Source: JAJEAD01 sp965221555 (GTDB taxonomy: Bacteria; Pseudomonadota; Gammaproteobacteria; HK1). From it: a DNA stretch of 64,000 nucleotides. A program made the translations under genes and the position numbers. The stretch spans positions 2,480,001 through 2,544,000 of the forward strand of contig OZ244895.1 in the NCBI GenBank assembly GCA_965221555.1, read 5' to 3'. Under the pieces are notes generated by a model. That model made no database searches, was not told where the DNA came from, and was given only the letters and a program-made list of their open reading frames with translations. Of the stretch, positions 63,039-64,000 are shown piece by piece (positions within the stretch are counted from its first letter, which is position 1; each line of letters starts with the position of its first letter).

Positions 63039-64000
63039 TGCACCTGGCATATCCGCTCGGGCTGTTCGCGCTCGCGGCGATTCCCGTGCTTCTCGTGCTC
63101 TACAGCCTGCGCCCGCGACGCCGGCGGGTGGTGCTGCCCTCCTCGGCGCTGTGGAGCGAAGCGTTGCGGGAACGCCAACGTGGAATCGGACTGCAGAAGC
63201 TGCTCCGCAACGCAAGCCTGCTCGCCCTGCTGCTCTTCGCGACCGCGCTCGCACTGGCCCTCGCCGACCCGGGCCTTGTCACCCGCGTGGCCGAGACGGG
63301 AGACACGGTGCTCATCGTGGATGTGAGCGCGAGCATGCAGGCAAGAGCGGGGAACACCACCCGCTTCGAGGAAGCAAGAAGCGAGGCAAAGCGGCGCATC
63401 GATGCCCTGGCCGGCGATTCGCGCATGCTCCTCATGGCGAGCGGACGGCGGCCGCGCCTGCTCTCCTCCTTCGAGAGCGACAAGGAGCTCCTGCACGGCG
63501 CCCTCGCGCGACTCGCGCCCACCGACGAGGCGGGACGTCCGCACGCCGCCCTGCGATTGGGCGCCAGCCTGCTGCGAAACCGCGAAGGAGGGGGCATGGT
63601 GTTCGTGACCGATGCCGCTTTCGACGAGGCGCCGGATATCGCGACGAGCGGCGCCGAGTACCACGTGGTGGGTGCGGGGGGACGCAACGTCGCGATAACG
63701 CGTTTCGATCTGCGGCGTGAACCCGGCGCCGACGATCGCTTCCAGCTCCTGCTCGCGATCCGGAACTTCACCAGCGACCCGCAGAGCGTGCCGGCCAGCG
63801 TGCGCCTCGACGAGCTGCCGATCTTCGAAGAGATCGTGGAGATTCCCGCCGGGGGCGGGCGGACTCTGGTAGTCCCTTTCCAGGGCCACGCCTCGGGTCG
63901 CGCGAGCGCCCACATCGACATCGACGACGATCTCGCCGCGGACAACCGGGCCTTCGCGGTGCTCGGAATCGACGAACCGCTCCGCATCGCTCTGTATACG
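63038..64000 (+). CDS. BatA-like membrane protein with VWA domain (3' end cut by window edge)
   Basis: ATG 63038 shares a base with the DUF58 stop. 321 codons are inside the window and the gene continues. The N-terminal BatA segment MHLAYPLGLFALAAIPVLLVL is a TM helix, followed by a basic RPRRRR loop and a second TM (LLALLLFATALALALA). The VWA domain has LIVDVSASMQ (MIDAS DxSxS). It then reads into a beta-rich region (RFQLLLAIRNFTSDP). Reads as the membrane VWA partner of the MoxR/DUF58 pair. Confidence 0.9.
   Translation, partial: MHLAYPLGLFALAAIPVLLVLYSLRPRRRRVVLPSSALWSEALRERQRGIGLQKLLRNASLLALLLFATALALALADPGLVTRVAETGDTVLIVDVSASMQARAGNTTRFEEARSEAKRRIDALAGDSRMLLMASGRRPRLLSSFESDKELLHGALARLAPTDEAGRPHAALRLGASLLRNREGGGMVFVTDAAFDEAPDIATSGAEYHVVGAGGRNVAITRFDLRREPGADDRFQLLLAIRNFTSDPQSVPASVRLDELPIFEEIVEIPAGGGRTLVVPFQGHASGRASAHIDIDDDLAADNRAFAVLGIDEPLRIALYT

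Noticed and set aside
1..64000. tRNA or rRNA genes, CRISPR arrays, and prophage or integrase genes
   Set aside because: No cloverleaf-type TpsiC/anticodon pattern, regularly spaced repeat array, integrase or phage structural gene was recognised. A dedicated tRNA/CRISPR scan could still find something missed by eye.

Overview
The window is GC-rich (roughly two thirds G+C by eye) and reads as a chromosomal segment of a gammaproteobacterium. The evidence is gene order: rluC divergent from a MKRMLINATQ-type rne; recO-era-rnc-lepB next to a mucD/degQ protease as in the pseudomonad mucD-lepA-lepB-rnc-era-recO cluster (here without lepA); epmA-efp; parC-glnE-parE; xseB-ispA; and a sigma-32 gene with an intact RpoH box. 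The genus cannot be fixed from the sequence. The transport and methylated-amine gene content would suit a marine or host-associated organism, but that is only a guess.

Layout. 1-18.6 kb is core information processing: rluC (cut by the left edge), rne with a long leader, recO, era, rnc, lepB, mucD/degQ, epmA, efp, parC, glnE and parE, almost all on the minus strand. 19-26.5 kb holds a rubrerythrin with a readable promoter and operator, xseB-ispA-folE2, mlaA, mazG, a Rieske oxygenase of the quaternary-amine type, a DUF1249 gene and ampD. 26.8-32.5 kb holds a universal stress protein and a complete four-gene 2-oxoacid dehydrogenase operon (E1 alpha, E1 beta, E2, E3). 32.8-43.1 kb holds an MttB-family methyltransferase, a TauD-type dioxygenase, rpoH, a divergent pair of paralogous phosphoribosyltransferases, ackA, a 2-hydroxyacid dehydrogenase, a small membrane protein and an SDR enzyme. 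43.4-53.6 kb is uptake: a fused TRAP permease with its TAXI binding protein, a PotABCD-type ABC importer, and a class III CoA-transferase. 54.5-64 kb holds an MFS permease of the 14-TM drug-efflux class and a MoxR/DUF58/VWA operon that runs off the right edge.

The most unusual feature is a dispersed, nearly palindromic, MITE-like element of 176-180 bp with a longer form of about 257-300 bp. Its terminal inverted repeats begin CCCGGATGTTTCACCG. Five copies (35812, 38712, 54036, 54366, 56363) are flanked by identical 4-bp duplications matching YTAR (TTAG, CTAG or CTAA). About seven older or partial copies are scattered from 9.2 to 54 kb. No transposase lies in the window. In several cases the target duplication is itself the stop codon of the adjacent gene, so the gene stays intact and gains a large palindrome directly after its stop. 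The two arms differ between copies but tend to change together.

Other points: a GlnE whose C-terminal (adenylylating) nucleotidyltransferase domain has lost its signature residues while the N-terminal one is intact; two head-to-head paralogous phosphoribosyltransferases, one with an altered PRPP loop; and a short AT-rich patch inside an otherwise GC-rich gene near 57.1 kb. Assignments come from reading translations and motifs only; no database search was possible.
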